A stretch of 26,866 nt of DNA from a virus: the IMG/VR virus record IMGVR_UViG_3300031227_007822, positions 1 through 26,866 of that record; one strand, 5' to 3'. Within the stretch, counting starts at the first letter, position 1. The number at the start of each line of letters is the position of its first letter. The notes beneath the pieces were generated by a model that saw nothing but the letters and a program-made list of their open reading frames with translations, was not told where the DNA came from and searched no databases. Positions 1-5,184 of this stretch are shown here, in pieces. Position numbers and translations under genes: made by a program.

Positions 1-99
1 AATCTTCATGAAAAGCTTAACCATGCTGTGACCTTTTACCGTCTTTGCATACTTAGGTTCTTTATCTAAAATTCCTTCAATTTCTATTTTATTCAACAT
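1..99 (-). CDS. SSB-like single-stranded DNA-binding protein (N-terminal part)
   Basis: Only the first 33 codons lie in the window; the gene runs off the left edge. The start is the ATG at 99-97, with GGAAG upstream inside the preceding gene, whose stop it overlaps by 11 bases. The peptide opens MLNKIEIEGILDKEP and continues with a GHSMVKLFMKI strand. This matches the usual beginning of bacterial and phage SSB proteins (an 'MLNKV.L.G.L..DPE' strand, then a G....F.LA strand of the OB fold). SSB would coat single-stranded DNA during replication or recombination, which suits an early leftward operon. The match covers only two beta strands, so another OB-fold protein is possible. Confidence 0.5.
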   Translation of the reverse strand, partial: MLNKIEIEGILDKEPKYAKTVKGHSMVKLFMKI

Positions 100-379
100 C
101 GTAATCTTCCGTATTTTTTTTAATGTTATCCCGTCTTATTAATAAATCTTCTAATTTATTAATTAATTTAATTTCTTCAATTGAATCATACATAAATAAT
201 ATTCTGTCCTTGTATGGCAACATTGGCTCGAAAATTTTTGACATTTCTATAAACTTTTCGTCAGCTAGTGCCTGATAATTTGCTGCCTTATGATTTAAAT
301 TGAGGATTTCTGTAACCTCTTTTTGGATACTTGAGTCCAAAAGCTCTATTACTTCAATTATAGTGAATTCATTTTTCAT
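89..379 (-). CDS. Hypothetical protein, 96 aa, charged and helical
   Basis: The start ATG at 379 is preceded by AAAGG at normal spacing. The protein is rich in Glu, Lys, Ile and Leu and looks almost entirely alpha-helical, with a strongly charged C-terminus (RRDNIKKNTEDYDVE). No catalytic motif, membrane segment or signal peptide is visible. It lies in a leftward operon of small genes that ends in an SSB-like gene, with a translationally coupled overlap of 11 bases into that gene. An early accessory role in DNA metabolism or host takeover is a guess from position only; I do not recognise the family. Confidence 0.7.
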   Translation of the reverse strand: MKNEFTIIEVIELLDSSIQKEVTEILNLNHKAANYQALADEKFIEMSKIFEPMLPYKDRILFMYDSIEEIKLINKLEDLLIRRDNIKKNTEDYDVE

Positions 380-390
380 TATTTACCTTT

Positions 391-603
391 CTATTTAATT
401 ATTATATTTAACCATTCTTGCATTGTACCTAAATCAAGCAAATCTTCAGTAGCACTAATGCATGGAATATCCTCTAATGCGGAATATATCTGCATTGCCG
501 TTTGCTTGTCTTGCTCTGTGATGATTCCACCATCTTCTTTTCTTGTAACTAATTCACTTAAATCTTGTTCTAGAAGAAATATTTCTTGTGGTATATCCCA
601 CAT
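391..603 (-). CDS. Hypothetical small acidic protein, 70 aa
   Basis: The start ATG at 603 has GAGGAC upstream at good spacing (read on the minus strand). The 70-residue product is acidic, soluble-looking and probably helical. It contains an internal E-L-V-T-R-K-E-D-G-G turn and no recognisable motif. It lies 11 bases upstream of the next leftward gene in the same operon. An opposite-strand frame covering 458-640 is open by chance; the minus-strand frame has the ribosome binding site and the operon context. Confidence 0.65.
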   Translation of the reverse strand: MWDIPQEIFLLEQDLSELVTRKEDGGIITEQDKQTAMQIYSALEDIPCISATEDLLDLGTMQEWLNIIIK

Positions 604-605
604 GG

Positions 606-671
606 TTAGTCCTCATCTTTACACATTGAACAAACAATAAAACATATAATAATAATAACGATATAAGACAT
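606..671 (-). CDS. Possible 21-aa single-pass membrane mini-protein
   Basis: The ATG at 671-669 follows directly on the TAA of the upstream gene (TAAATG), and the frame closes at 608-606. The peptide is a short hydrophobic run (SYIVIIIICFIVC) followed by an acidic tail (CKDED), which reads as a minimal transmembrane peptide. There is no clear Shine-Dalgarno site, so translation would depend on coupling to the gene before it. It fills an otherwise empty 68-base gap in the leftward operon. It could equally be a chance AT-rich frame. Confidence 0.25.
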   Translation of the reverse strand: MSYIVIIIICFIVCSMCKDED

Positions 672-1046
672 TTAAAATATCAACATTAATTTTTGAAACA
701 TATCAATCTTTTGTGATGATGCATATTTTTCAAGCTCTTTATAACTGCATACTTGTACATCACCAAAATCTTTAAAAACGTATTTCATGTTTTCAAAGAA
801 TACACTAAGATTATCTCCAATCATTTCACTTACTTCATCGGAAATTCCAACTCCAACTAAAAAATAACAACCTTTATTGATAGTGCTTTTAAATTTTATT
901 GTATTGTGTAGAAAATTCATTATTGTGAAATATTCTTTTGGAGTGAGAGTTGCATTATCATCATTTGAAAGATCAAACATTTCTCTTCCCACGTTATAGA
1001 TAAAATGATCAAAGTTATTTGATTTGTATCCTCGTTTTTCTTTCAT
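672..1046 (-). CDS. Hypothetical protein, 124 aa, first gene of leftward operon
   Basis: The start ATG at 1046 has AAGGAAAG a few bases upstream on the minus strand. The product has mixed alpha/beta character, with a central glycine-containing strand (CYFLVGVGISDEV) and a helical C-terminus. I see no signal peptide, membrane segment or known motif. It is the first gene after the leftward promoter at 1093-1121, divergent from the Cro-like regulator gene. It is therefore probably expressed early and repressed through the TGTAA repeats in that promoter. Family not recognised. Confidence 0.7.
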   Translation of the reverse strand: MKEKRGYKSNNFDHFIYNVGREMFDLSNDDNATLTPKEYFTIMNFLHNTIKFKSTINKGCYFLVGVGISDEVSEMIGDNLSVFFENMKYVFKDFGDVQVCSYKELEKYASSQKIDMFQKLMLIF

Positions 1047-1071
1047 CTTCTTTCCTTAGACATTTAAAAAG

Positions 1072-1100
1072 TTGTAAATTAACTATAAATGTAATATACT
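1072..1100 (+). promoter_or_regulatory. Predicted rightward promoter for the Cro-like gene
   Basis: TTGTAA at 1072-1077, a 17-base spacer and TATACT at 1095-1100 form a plausible sigma70 promoter for the gene at 1154. It overlaps the -10 of the leftward promoter, so the two probably compete and share operators. The same unusual -35 (TTGTAA) recurs in the promoter predicted in front of the portal gene. Confidence 0.45.
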
Positions 1101-1114
1101 GTAATAAGATGTAA
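1090..1114 (+). promoter_or_regulatory. Operator candidate: three TGTAA elements at 10-bp spacing
   Basis: TGTAAT begins at 1090 and 1100, and TGTAAG at 1110: three copies exactly one helical turn apart. They lie inside the divergent promoters between the leftward operon and the Cro-like gene. Two more TGTAAT copies with the same 10-bp phase lie at 2171 and 2181 in the next divergent promoter region. Same-face phased direct repeats suggest cooperative repressor binding; the Cro-like protein at 1154 is the obvious candidate. Confidence 0.55.
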
Positions 1115-1121
1115 GAGTCAA
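1093..1121 (-). promoter_or_regulatory. Predicted leftward sigma70-type promoter
   Basis: Read on the minus strand there is TTGACT (-35, positions 1121-1116), a 17-base spacer and TATATT (-10, positions 1098-1093). Both hexamers match consensus at five of six places. The spacer contains the TGTAA repeat elements, so a bound repressor would block the promoter. It would drive the leftward genes starting at 1046. Confidence 0.6.
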
Positions 1122-1153
1122 GTGCTTTTTAAAATAAATTTAAAGGTTAAAGA

Positions 1154-1456
1154 ATGGTTTCTACAAGTGGAAATGGCAAGCTTTTTATTACCATAAAGAA
1201 CTATAAAAATAAAGGTCCGGAGTTAAGAGAGTTGTTAATACATTTTATTAATAATAACGGAATAGTGCTTAAACAACTAAGTGATGATAGTGGTGTTAAA
1301 TATCGCACGTTATTAAACTTTTATCATAATAAGAACGAATACATGTTCTTTAATAACATGCACAAGCTTGAAAGGTATTTATCAAAACGTTATGAAAAAA
1401 TATATATTTATACCCCTCCTTATATGCGTAATAATGAGTCTAAAAAGTGTAAATAA
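1154..1456 (+). CDS. Cro/XRE-type helix-turn-helix regulator, 100 aa
   Basis: The start ATG at 1154 has AAAGG seven bases upstream. Residues about 36-60 read as a Cro/C1-type helix-turn-helix: LKQLSDDSGV followed by KYRTLLNFYHNK, the pattern of 'LA..sGv....i..f..g' regulators. A further helix (MHKLERYLSKRY) follows and the tail is basic. The protein is about the size of a Cro or small C1-like repressor. It lies in a divergent promoter region with 10-bp-phased TGTAA repeats, so autoregulation and control of the leftward operon is the simplest reading. The helix-turn-helix call comes from sequence pattern; the operator assignment is inference. Confidence 0.7.
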   Translation: MVSTSGNGKLFITIKNYKNKGPELRELLIHFINNNGIVLKQLSDDSGVKYRTLLNFYHNKNEYMFFNNMHKLERYLSKRYEKIYIYTPPYMRNNESKKCK

Positions 1457-1586
1457 CCAACTAGATATATATAACCCACGCAGAAAGCTAACTCTAGAAA
1501 AAAAACAAACAATTCCTGCCGTTGCAATTCTAATATTATTAGTAGGAACAATTATAAGAATTTTATATTTGTCTCAAGATGATTAA
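1392..1586 (+). CDS. Possible small membrane protein (about 50-64 aa)
   Basis: An open frame overlaps the 3' end of the Cro-like gene in another reading frame. From ATG 1392 it gives 64 residues with an N-terminal hydrophobic stretch (YIFIPLLICVIMSL), a charged middle, and a second hydrophobic stretch at about 41-60 (IPAVAILILLVGTIIRILYL). A second ATG at 1434 would leave 50 residues with only the C-terminal segment. No strong ribosome binding site precedes either start. The clean transmembrane-like C-terminus, just before the terminator hairpin at 1594, favours a real gene. Function unknown; a superinfection-exclusion type membrane protein is only one possibility. Confidence 0.4.
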   Translation: MKKYIFIPLLICVIMSLKSVNNQLDIYNPRRKLTLEKKQTIPAVAILILLVGTIIRILYLSQDD

Positions 1587-1626
1587 TAAAAAAAAGCCCC
1601 CTAAACGTCTAAGTAAAAAGGGGCTT
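1585..1626 (-). terminator. Intrinsic terminator for the leftward gene at 1687-2028
   Basis: AAGCCCC (1594-1600) pairs with GGGGCTT (1620-1626) around a 19-base loop. Read on the minus strand the stem is followed by a long run of T. It therefore terminates leftward transcription coming from the gene at 1687-2028. It may also weakly stop rightward transcription from the Cro-like gene, although the U-tract on that side is poor. Confidence 0.7.
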
Positions 1627-1686
1627 AACCTTAATATCTTTAGATAAAAAGGAAATAAAGAAGGAGAAAAGTAGTAAAAAAACTTA

Positions 1687-2028
1687 TTAAATCCTTATTA
1701 CCGTAAGAGGACTGTAGTTATTTACTAGATCATAATTTTCAGAAGATAATATTCTTAACTGTGAATCTTTACCAAAGATAGTAATTAACGCACCCTCAAG
1801 CAAGTGCCTGATATTTATAAGCTTTTCCCTGCCTTGTGCCGTAGTACCCAACGCAAGAATGTAGTAAAAATCATTATCCGCTTTTAAGAATATAGAATTA
1901 TTTAACATATACCGAAACTTATTCTTATCTTTATTCTCATATCCACTTAGCTTTACAATAATATCTTCTGCTAAGCCAAAAAACTTCGCATTCTTCTTAA
2001 AATCTATACTATTCTTTTTCTTTGCCAT
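1687..2028 (-). CDS. Hypothetical protein, 113 aa
   Basis: The start ATG at 2028 is preceded on the minus strand by GGAG seven bases away. The first residues are basic (MAKKKNSIDFKKN) and the rest is mixed alpha/beta, including an FYYILALGTTAQGREKL stretch. I see no membrane segment and do not recognise the family. It stands alone as a leftward gene with its own predicted extended -10 promoter (2148-2176), a structured leader and its own terminator (1585-1626). It is therefore regulated separately from the rest of the leftward genes. Its divergent position opposite the winged-helix gene suggests an early regulatory or anti-host role, but that is inference. Confidence 0.65.
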   Translation of the reverse strand: MAKKKNSIDFKKNAKFFGLAEDIIVKLSGYENKDKNKFRYMLNNSIFLKADNDFYYILALGTTAQGREKLINIRHLLEGALITIFGKDSQLRILSSENYDLVNNYSPLTVIRI

Positions 2029-2040
2029 TACATAACTCCA

Positions 2041-2072
2041 AAAAAATAGCCTTTCCGGTATAGAAGAAAGGC
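2041..2072 (-). terminator. Terminator-like hairpin in the leader of the 1687-2028 gene (possible attenuator)
   Basis: GCCTTTC (2049-2055) and GAAAGGC (2066-2072) form a 7-bp stem with a 10-base loop. Read leftward the stem is followed by a T run and then directly by the GGAG ribosome site of the gene starting at 2028. A terminator in this place would act as a leader attenuator. Its loop (GGTATAGAA at 2057-2065) is exactly complementary to TTCTATACC at 2132-2140, near the predicted 5' end of the same leader. Confidence 0.5.
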
Positions 2073-2120
2073 CAAGATGTTCAAAAATCTAGTACCATTC
2101 AAAAAATGGAAAAATCATTT

Positions 2121-2147
2121 AATAACATCGATTCTATACCTGTTATT
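2121..2147. repeat. Inverted repeat with loop complementary to the 2049-2072 hairpin loop
   Basis: AATAACA (2121-2127) and TGTTATT (2141-2147) are perfect inverted repeats enclosing a 13-base loop. That loop contains TTCTATACC (2132-2140), the exact complement of the loop of the hairpin at 2049-2072. A third small hairpin, CCATT/AATGG at 2095-2109, lies between them. If one RNA spans both, loop-loop or 5'-end-to-loop pairing is possible. Confidence 0.45.
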
Positions 2148-2176
2148 ATTATAACATATTAATTAATAAATGTAAT
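2148..2176 (-). promoter_or_regulatory. Predicted leftward extended -10 promoter overlapping a TGTAAT element
   Basis: On the minus strand there is a perfect TATAAT (2153-2148) preceded by TGT, giving an extended -10. Seventeen bases upstream lies ATTACA (2176-2171), which is the complement of the TGTAAT element. It would drive the gene starting at 2028 with a leader of roughly 113 bases. A repressor on the TGTAAT repeats would cover the -35. Confidence 0.6.
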
Positions 2177-2186
2177 GGAGTGTAAT
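2171..2186 (+). promoter_or_regulatory. Operator candidate: two TGTAAT elements at 10-bp spacing
   Basis: TGTAAT begins at 2171 and at 2181, the same element and same 10-bp phase as the triple repeat at 1090-1114. It overlaps the -35 of the predicted leftward promoter and lies upstream of the winged-helix gene. It is therefore a likely second binding region for the same regulator. Confidence 0.5.
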
Positions 2187-2194
2187 AAAAAATA

Positions 2195-2240
2195 AGAAGT
2201 ATTTTTATTAAACCTCATATTATTTAATAAAAACACTTCT
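2195..2240. repeat. Long imperfect inverted repeat (18-nt arms) before the winged-helix gene
   Basis: AGAAGT-A-TTTTTATTAAA (2195-2212) is complementary to TTTAATAAAAA-C-ACTTCT (2223-2240) at 17 of 18 positions, with a 10-base loop. It is AT-rich and sits between the TGTAAT operator and the start of the gene at 2271. It may be a transcription terminator or leader hairpin, or an easily extruded element near a replication origin. No obvious U-tract follows on the plus strand, while a T-rich run follows when read leftward. Confidence 0.55.
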
Positions 2241-2270
2241 CAAAAACTTTTTATCTGTTAAGATATAAAG

Positions 2271-3224
2271 ATGACAACAATTGAATATAACTTACCCTCA
2301 TATCTGTTAAAAGTCAATAGAAAACAAGAAGAAATCCAAAGTAGTCTCTATAAAAAGCAACAACATATCTTTAAAGACCACATAAACAACCGTATATCAT
2401 CTATTAATCAACTGTCTGCAAACAAACGCAGGTTAACAACGCAAATAACCAGCATGATATGCAGATATCCATTAGTTCTTTCAAGCCAATCTTGGATAGC
2501 TAAACAAACAAACGTACAACGCGAAACCGTTAATAGAAATATAAAAGAATTAAATAATCTCGGAATAATAAAAAAAATAGATCGTGGCTACAGAATTAAC
2601 TCACATAAAAAAGGCGGTTTATTTAGACGAAACACGTGTCAATACAAAATAGGATACTACGTCAAAGACTTAATAAAACTTATTAACAATAGGCACCCTA
2701 GCCCCCGTCAGGCTATAGACCAGTTAGCTATCGCAATACCTGCTGTATATCTTTATATCGATCAAAATGTCACAGATACTAATATTAAATCTTTATATAA
2801 TAATATAACTAAGGCTGCGCCACAGTTTTTATATAAAAAAGAAGAAACTAAGAACCATAAAGTTGAAGATCTTACTAAAGTTTGCAACTTTCCAGGTTAC
2901 GAATCATTTTCGCTACAGAGTACTCCGCCAAAAGATAATTATGACCCATTTTTTGATTCCCCTGGTATCGAACAAGAACGACGTAGACGAAGATCTTTGT
3001 CTCGACTCGTTAGCCAACGTCACCAGTTTTGTAAGATGTTTTGTGGCCTGCGTAAAAAGGTTAGACTGGCCAGCAAAAATTACCAACTAAATAATAACCT
3101 CTTGAATTTTTATAAACTTAAAAGACAAGAAATTATTAAAATAGTTCAAAAAGACTCGTGGAATTTACAAACTTATCCAACCTGGATGTATAAACTAATA
3201 GAAGAGGTAGAAGGGAAATGTTAA
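2271..3224 (+). CDS. Winged-helix DNA-binding protein, possible replication initiator, 317 aa
   Basis: Residues about 65-109 form a clear winged helix-turn-helix: SSQSWIAKQTNVQRETVNRN is the helix-turn-helix, then IKELNNLGIIKKIDRGYRI is the last helix and wing. The rest is basic, including a run of arginines (EQERRRRRSLSRL) near residue 240 and a helical C-terminus. This layout (N-terminal wHTH, basic linker, helical tail) and its place as first gene of a rightward early operon, upstream of RusA, fit a phage or plasmid replication initiator. A transcription regulator is the alternative. The ATG at 2271 is the only reasonable start because TAA lies in frame just upstream. It lacks a good Shine-Dalgarno site. 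It overlaps the next gene by 7 bases. Confidence 0.65.
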   Translation: MTTIEYNLPSYLLKVNRKQEEIQSSLYKKQQHIFKDHINNRISSINQLSANKRRLTTQITSMICRYPLVLSSQSWIAKQTNVQRETVNRNIKELNNLGIIKKIDRGYRINSHKKGGLFRRNTCQYKIGYYVKDLIKLINNRHPSPRQAIDQLAIAIPAVYLYIDQNVTDTNIKSLYNNITKAAPQFLYKKEETKNHKVEDLTKVCNFPGYESFSLQSTPPKDNYDPFFDSPGIEQERRRRRSLSRLVSQRHQFCKMFCGLRKKVRLASKNYQLNNNLLNFYKLKRQEIIKIVQKDSWNLQTYPTWMYKLIEEVEGKC

Positions 3225-3625
3225 CAAAAGATCAAATAGAACAAATAAAATCCTTCCCAGAACCAGTTTTACAACAGATGAGAAAAGCTTTATCTTATTT
3301 ACCTAACAAAAAGAACGATTTTAACTGGATAATAAAGGGATGCATCGCAGAATGCAAAAGATTAAAAATGAATATTCCACACACTCTTAGAAAATACGGA
3401 TTTGATAACGCAGCAAATAAAGCACAACAAGGTATACGCAGAGACCTGCAACCATACGTTTATCAAGCAAAATATTATTCACATGAGGAGGCTAATCAAC
3501 AAATAGAGCAAATTCTTAATGATACATCAAGTTTTCAGGCCATGGCAAAATTGTTCGGCGACCAAAACGCTCGAAAATATCAACAGAAACTTGTCGATAA
3601 CATTATTAATCACGTCAAAGACTAA
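3218..3625 (+). CDS. Hypothetical protein, 135 aa, helical
   Basis: The start ATG at 3218 overlaps the winged-helix gene by 7 bases and has GAAGGGA immediately upstream, so translation is coupled. The product is predicted mostly helical, rich in Gln, Asn and Lys, with two cysteines (GCIAECKR) near residue 45. No known motif is visible. Its tight linkage to the winged-helix gene suggests a partner role in replication, for example a helicase loader or replisome accessory. I cannot support that from motifs: there is no Walker A. Confidence 0.65.
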   Translation: MLTKDQIEQIKSFPEPVLQQMRKALSYLPNKKNDFNWIIKGCIAECKRLKMNIPHTLRKYGFDNAANKAQQGIRRDLQPYVYQAKYYSHEEANQQIEQILNDTSSFQAMAKLFGDQNARKYQQKLVDNIINHVKD

Positions 3626-3634
3626 GGAAAGTAG

Positions 3635-3889
3635 ATGAAAGAAAAGTTAGAGTTTTATCAATCACCGGAATCAAAAAAAGAACAACTTCATTACGATAGA
3701 CAGAAAGCTTTACACGATAACATTCCAGATGAACTTGATAATCAAGGTAAGGTGTTTATTAGTTACAAGATAGAAGATACATACATTCATGATACTAAAT
3801 ACGGAACCAAGAAGCTTAACCACTGGATTTGTATCAAGGATTATTTAAAAGAGATAATTAAAGAAGAACTTAAAGTGGAAAAAGAATGA
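3635..3889 (+). CDS. Hypothetical protein, 84 aa, highly charged
   Basis: The start ATG at 3635 is preceded by AAGGAAAG. The protein is dominated by Lys, Glu and Asp, with a central KVFISYKIEDTYIHDTKYG stretch and an amphipathic Lys/Glu helix at the end. No recognised domain. Its end overlaps the next start by ATGA (4 bases), so it belongs to the same coupled operon as the RusA gene. Confidence 0.65.
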   Translation: MKEKLEFYQSPESKKEQLHYDRQKALHDNIPDELDNQGKVFISYKIEDTYIHDTKYGTKKLNHWICIKDYLKEIIKEELKVEKE

Positions 3890-4140
3890 TAAATATTGAA
3901 AAATATAAAAATGATTTAGAACACTTAGCCGCAATTAATAACTGCATAGAAGATAGAAGAGTTTATTTTGATAATGTTGAGGACTTTCAAAGAGCATTAA
4001 AAATTAATCAAATAAGAAGAGAACGCAACGCAAGAAGGAACGCAAACCTTAGCTCTCGTCTTTTCCGTGTTAAATATCAATTAGTAGATGTTGCTAAAAT
4101 AGACCGTTCACTTCTTGAATTACTTAAAGGAGAGTCTTGA
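3886..4140 (+). CDS. Hypothetical basic protein, 84 aa
   Basis: The start ATG at 3886 overlaps the previous stop (ATGA). The centre carries a run of arginines (IRRERNARRNANLSSRLFR), which could bind nucleic acid. The ends are helical and more acidic. No family recognised. Its own stop overlaps the TTG start of the RusA-type gene by four bases (TTGA), so the two are translationally coupled and a partner role in DNA processing is plausible. Confidence 0.65.
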   Translation: MINIEKYKNDLEHLAAINNCIEDRRVYFDNVEDFQRALKINQIRRERNARRNANLSSRLFRVKYQLVDVAKIDRSLLELLKGES

Positions 4141-4535
4141 AAATAATCTTGCTATTAAACCCGACTCCAGCGGCGCGGCCTAGAGTAAATAGACATCACA
4201 CATTTAATCCTAAGTCTGCTATTCAACAAAGAATGTCGTTCGAAATTAAAGCACAACTGCCCAACAATTATATACCCTCAATTAAGCCTATAATACTATC
4301 GCTATTCTTCTTTATGCCTATTCCGAAATCATTATCCAAGAAGAAACAAACGTTGCTTATAGGTAAACCTTGTATTAAAAAGAATGGTGATATTGATAAT
4401 CTATGCAAGATAGTATTAGATGCAAGTAATGGTGTTTTGTTCCGTGATGACTGCCAAGTGTATCATTTACTGACTCAAAAGGTTTATTCTGATAACCCGA
4501 GAATTGAGATAAGATTAATAGAATACGAAGGGTAA
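4137..4535 (+). CDS. rusA: RusA-type Holliday-junction resolvase
   Basis: This is a 132-residue endonuclease of the RusA family, which cuts four-way DNA junctions symmetrically as a dimer. The hallmark block is present: KKNGDIDNLCKIVLDASNG (residues about 81-99), then DD at 104-105 and a lysine at 115 in QKVYSDNPRIEI. D85, D87 and one of D104/D105 correspond to the metal-binding aspartates of RusA. The N-terminus has the family's P.ARPRV motif. The start is TTG at 4137, with AAAGGAG upstream and a TTGA overlap with the preceding gene. Its position just before the terminase genes suits resolution of branched DNA before packaging. Confidence 0.92.
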   Translation: MKIILLLNPTPAARPRVNRHHTFNPKSAIQQRMSFEIKAQLPNNYIPSIKPIILSLFFFMPIPKSLSKKKQTLLIGKPCIKKNGDIDNLCKIVLDASNGVLFRDDCQVYHLLTQKVYSDNPRIEIRLIEYEG

Positions 4536-4537
4536 GT

Positions 4538-4612
4538 ATGATTTTAGATTCTTATTTTGTAGTTCCCGACATTATATATTTAACACATTTCTCTGTAGAT
4601 TTATTAATTTAA
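4538..4612 (+). CDS. Possible 24-aa small protein
   Basis: An ATG at 4538, with AAGGG six bases upstream inside the end of the RusA gene, opens a 24-codon frame ending at TAA 4610-4612. The peptide is largely hydrophobic (DSYFVVPDIIYLTHFSVDLL). It nearly fills the 91-base gap before the terminase small subunit gene. The ribosome site is good, but such a short frame could be chance or a leader peptide. Confidence 0.3.
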   Translation: MILDSYFVVPDIIYLTHFSVDLLI

Positions 4613-4626
4613 AAAAGGAGTAGGGA

Positions 4627-5184
4627 GTGAGTAAAAACCCGGAAGAAGTAGCAACTGAAGCTCGCAAGTGTATGAAGTATAAGCCACGAGTAAGAAAAAT
4701 CTCCACCAAAAAGAAGAAACTTAAAAGATTCTATGAAGATGAAACTCTTTACATGGATATCTTCACACTTAAAGAGAAGCCTGTTAGTGATGCATTACTA
4801 GAGCAACTAGCTGCAAGACTTGTAGAATGGGTATTAGGTGCAGAAGAGAATGAACGCTTGGTATTTGAAGATTTCTTACGGTCTGTTGGTCGTACTGATA
4901 AAAGCTTTGCTCTTTTTATGAAGCGTTCGAGTAAACTTAAGGCAGCACATCGCTTTGCTTTAATGTGTCTTGGTGCTAATCGTGAGCGCGGTATGCTTTT
5001 ACAGCAATTGAATGGTTCTGGTGTTGTTGTTTCAATGCCTCTTTATAGTGAACGATGGAAAGAACTCTTAGAATGGAAAGCATCATTAAATAATAAAGAA
5101 GAATCTAAACCAACTACAATTAATGTAGTTATACCCGACTTAGTTAAAAAAGAAGAAATCAATGAACCTAATACCAAAAAATAA
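4627..5184 (+). CDS. Putative terminase small subunit, 185 aa
   Basis: GTG start at 4627 with AAGGAG and a second AGGGA upstream. The N-terminus is strongly basic (KYKPRVRKISTKKKKLKRF); the middle is helical (LLEQLAARLVEWVLGAEENE, then a SVGRTDKSFALFMKR segment) and the C-terminus is charged and probably disordered. It directly precedes and overlaps (23 bases) the large terminase gene, which is the standard place for the DNA-recognition subunit. The size is usual for small terminases. There is no strong family motif, so the call rests mainly on context and the basic, helical composition. Confidence 0.65.
   Translation: MSKNPEEVATEARKCMKYKPRVRKISTKKKKLKRFYEDETLYMDIFTLKEKPVSDALLEQLAARLVEWVLGAEENERLVFEDFLRSVGRTDKSFALFMKRSSKLKAAHRFALMCLGANRERGMLLQQLNGSGVVVSMPLYSERWKELLEWKASLNNKEESKPTTINVVIPDLVKKEEINEPNTKK

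Noticed and set aside
458-640. Rightward 60-codon frame opposite the 391-603 gene
   Set aside because: No ribosome site, no plausible protein, and the opposite strand belongs to a consistent leftward operon with good start signals.
2271-3224. Iterons (lambda O-type origin) inside the winged-helix gene
   Set aside because: I found no regularly spaced direct repeats in the gene by eye.
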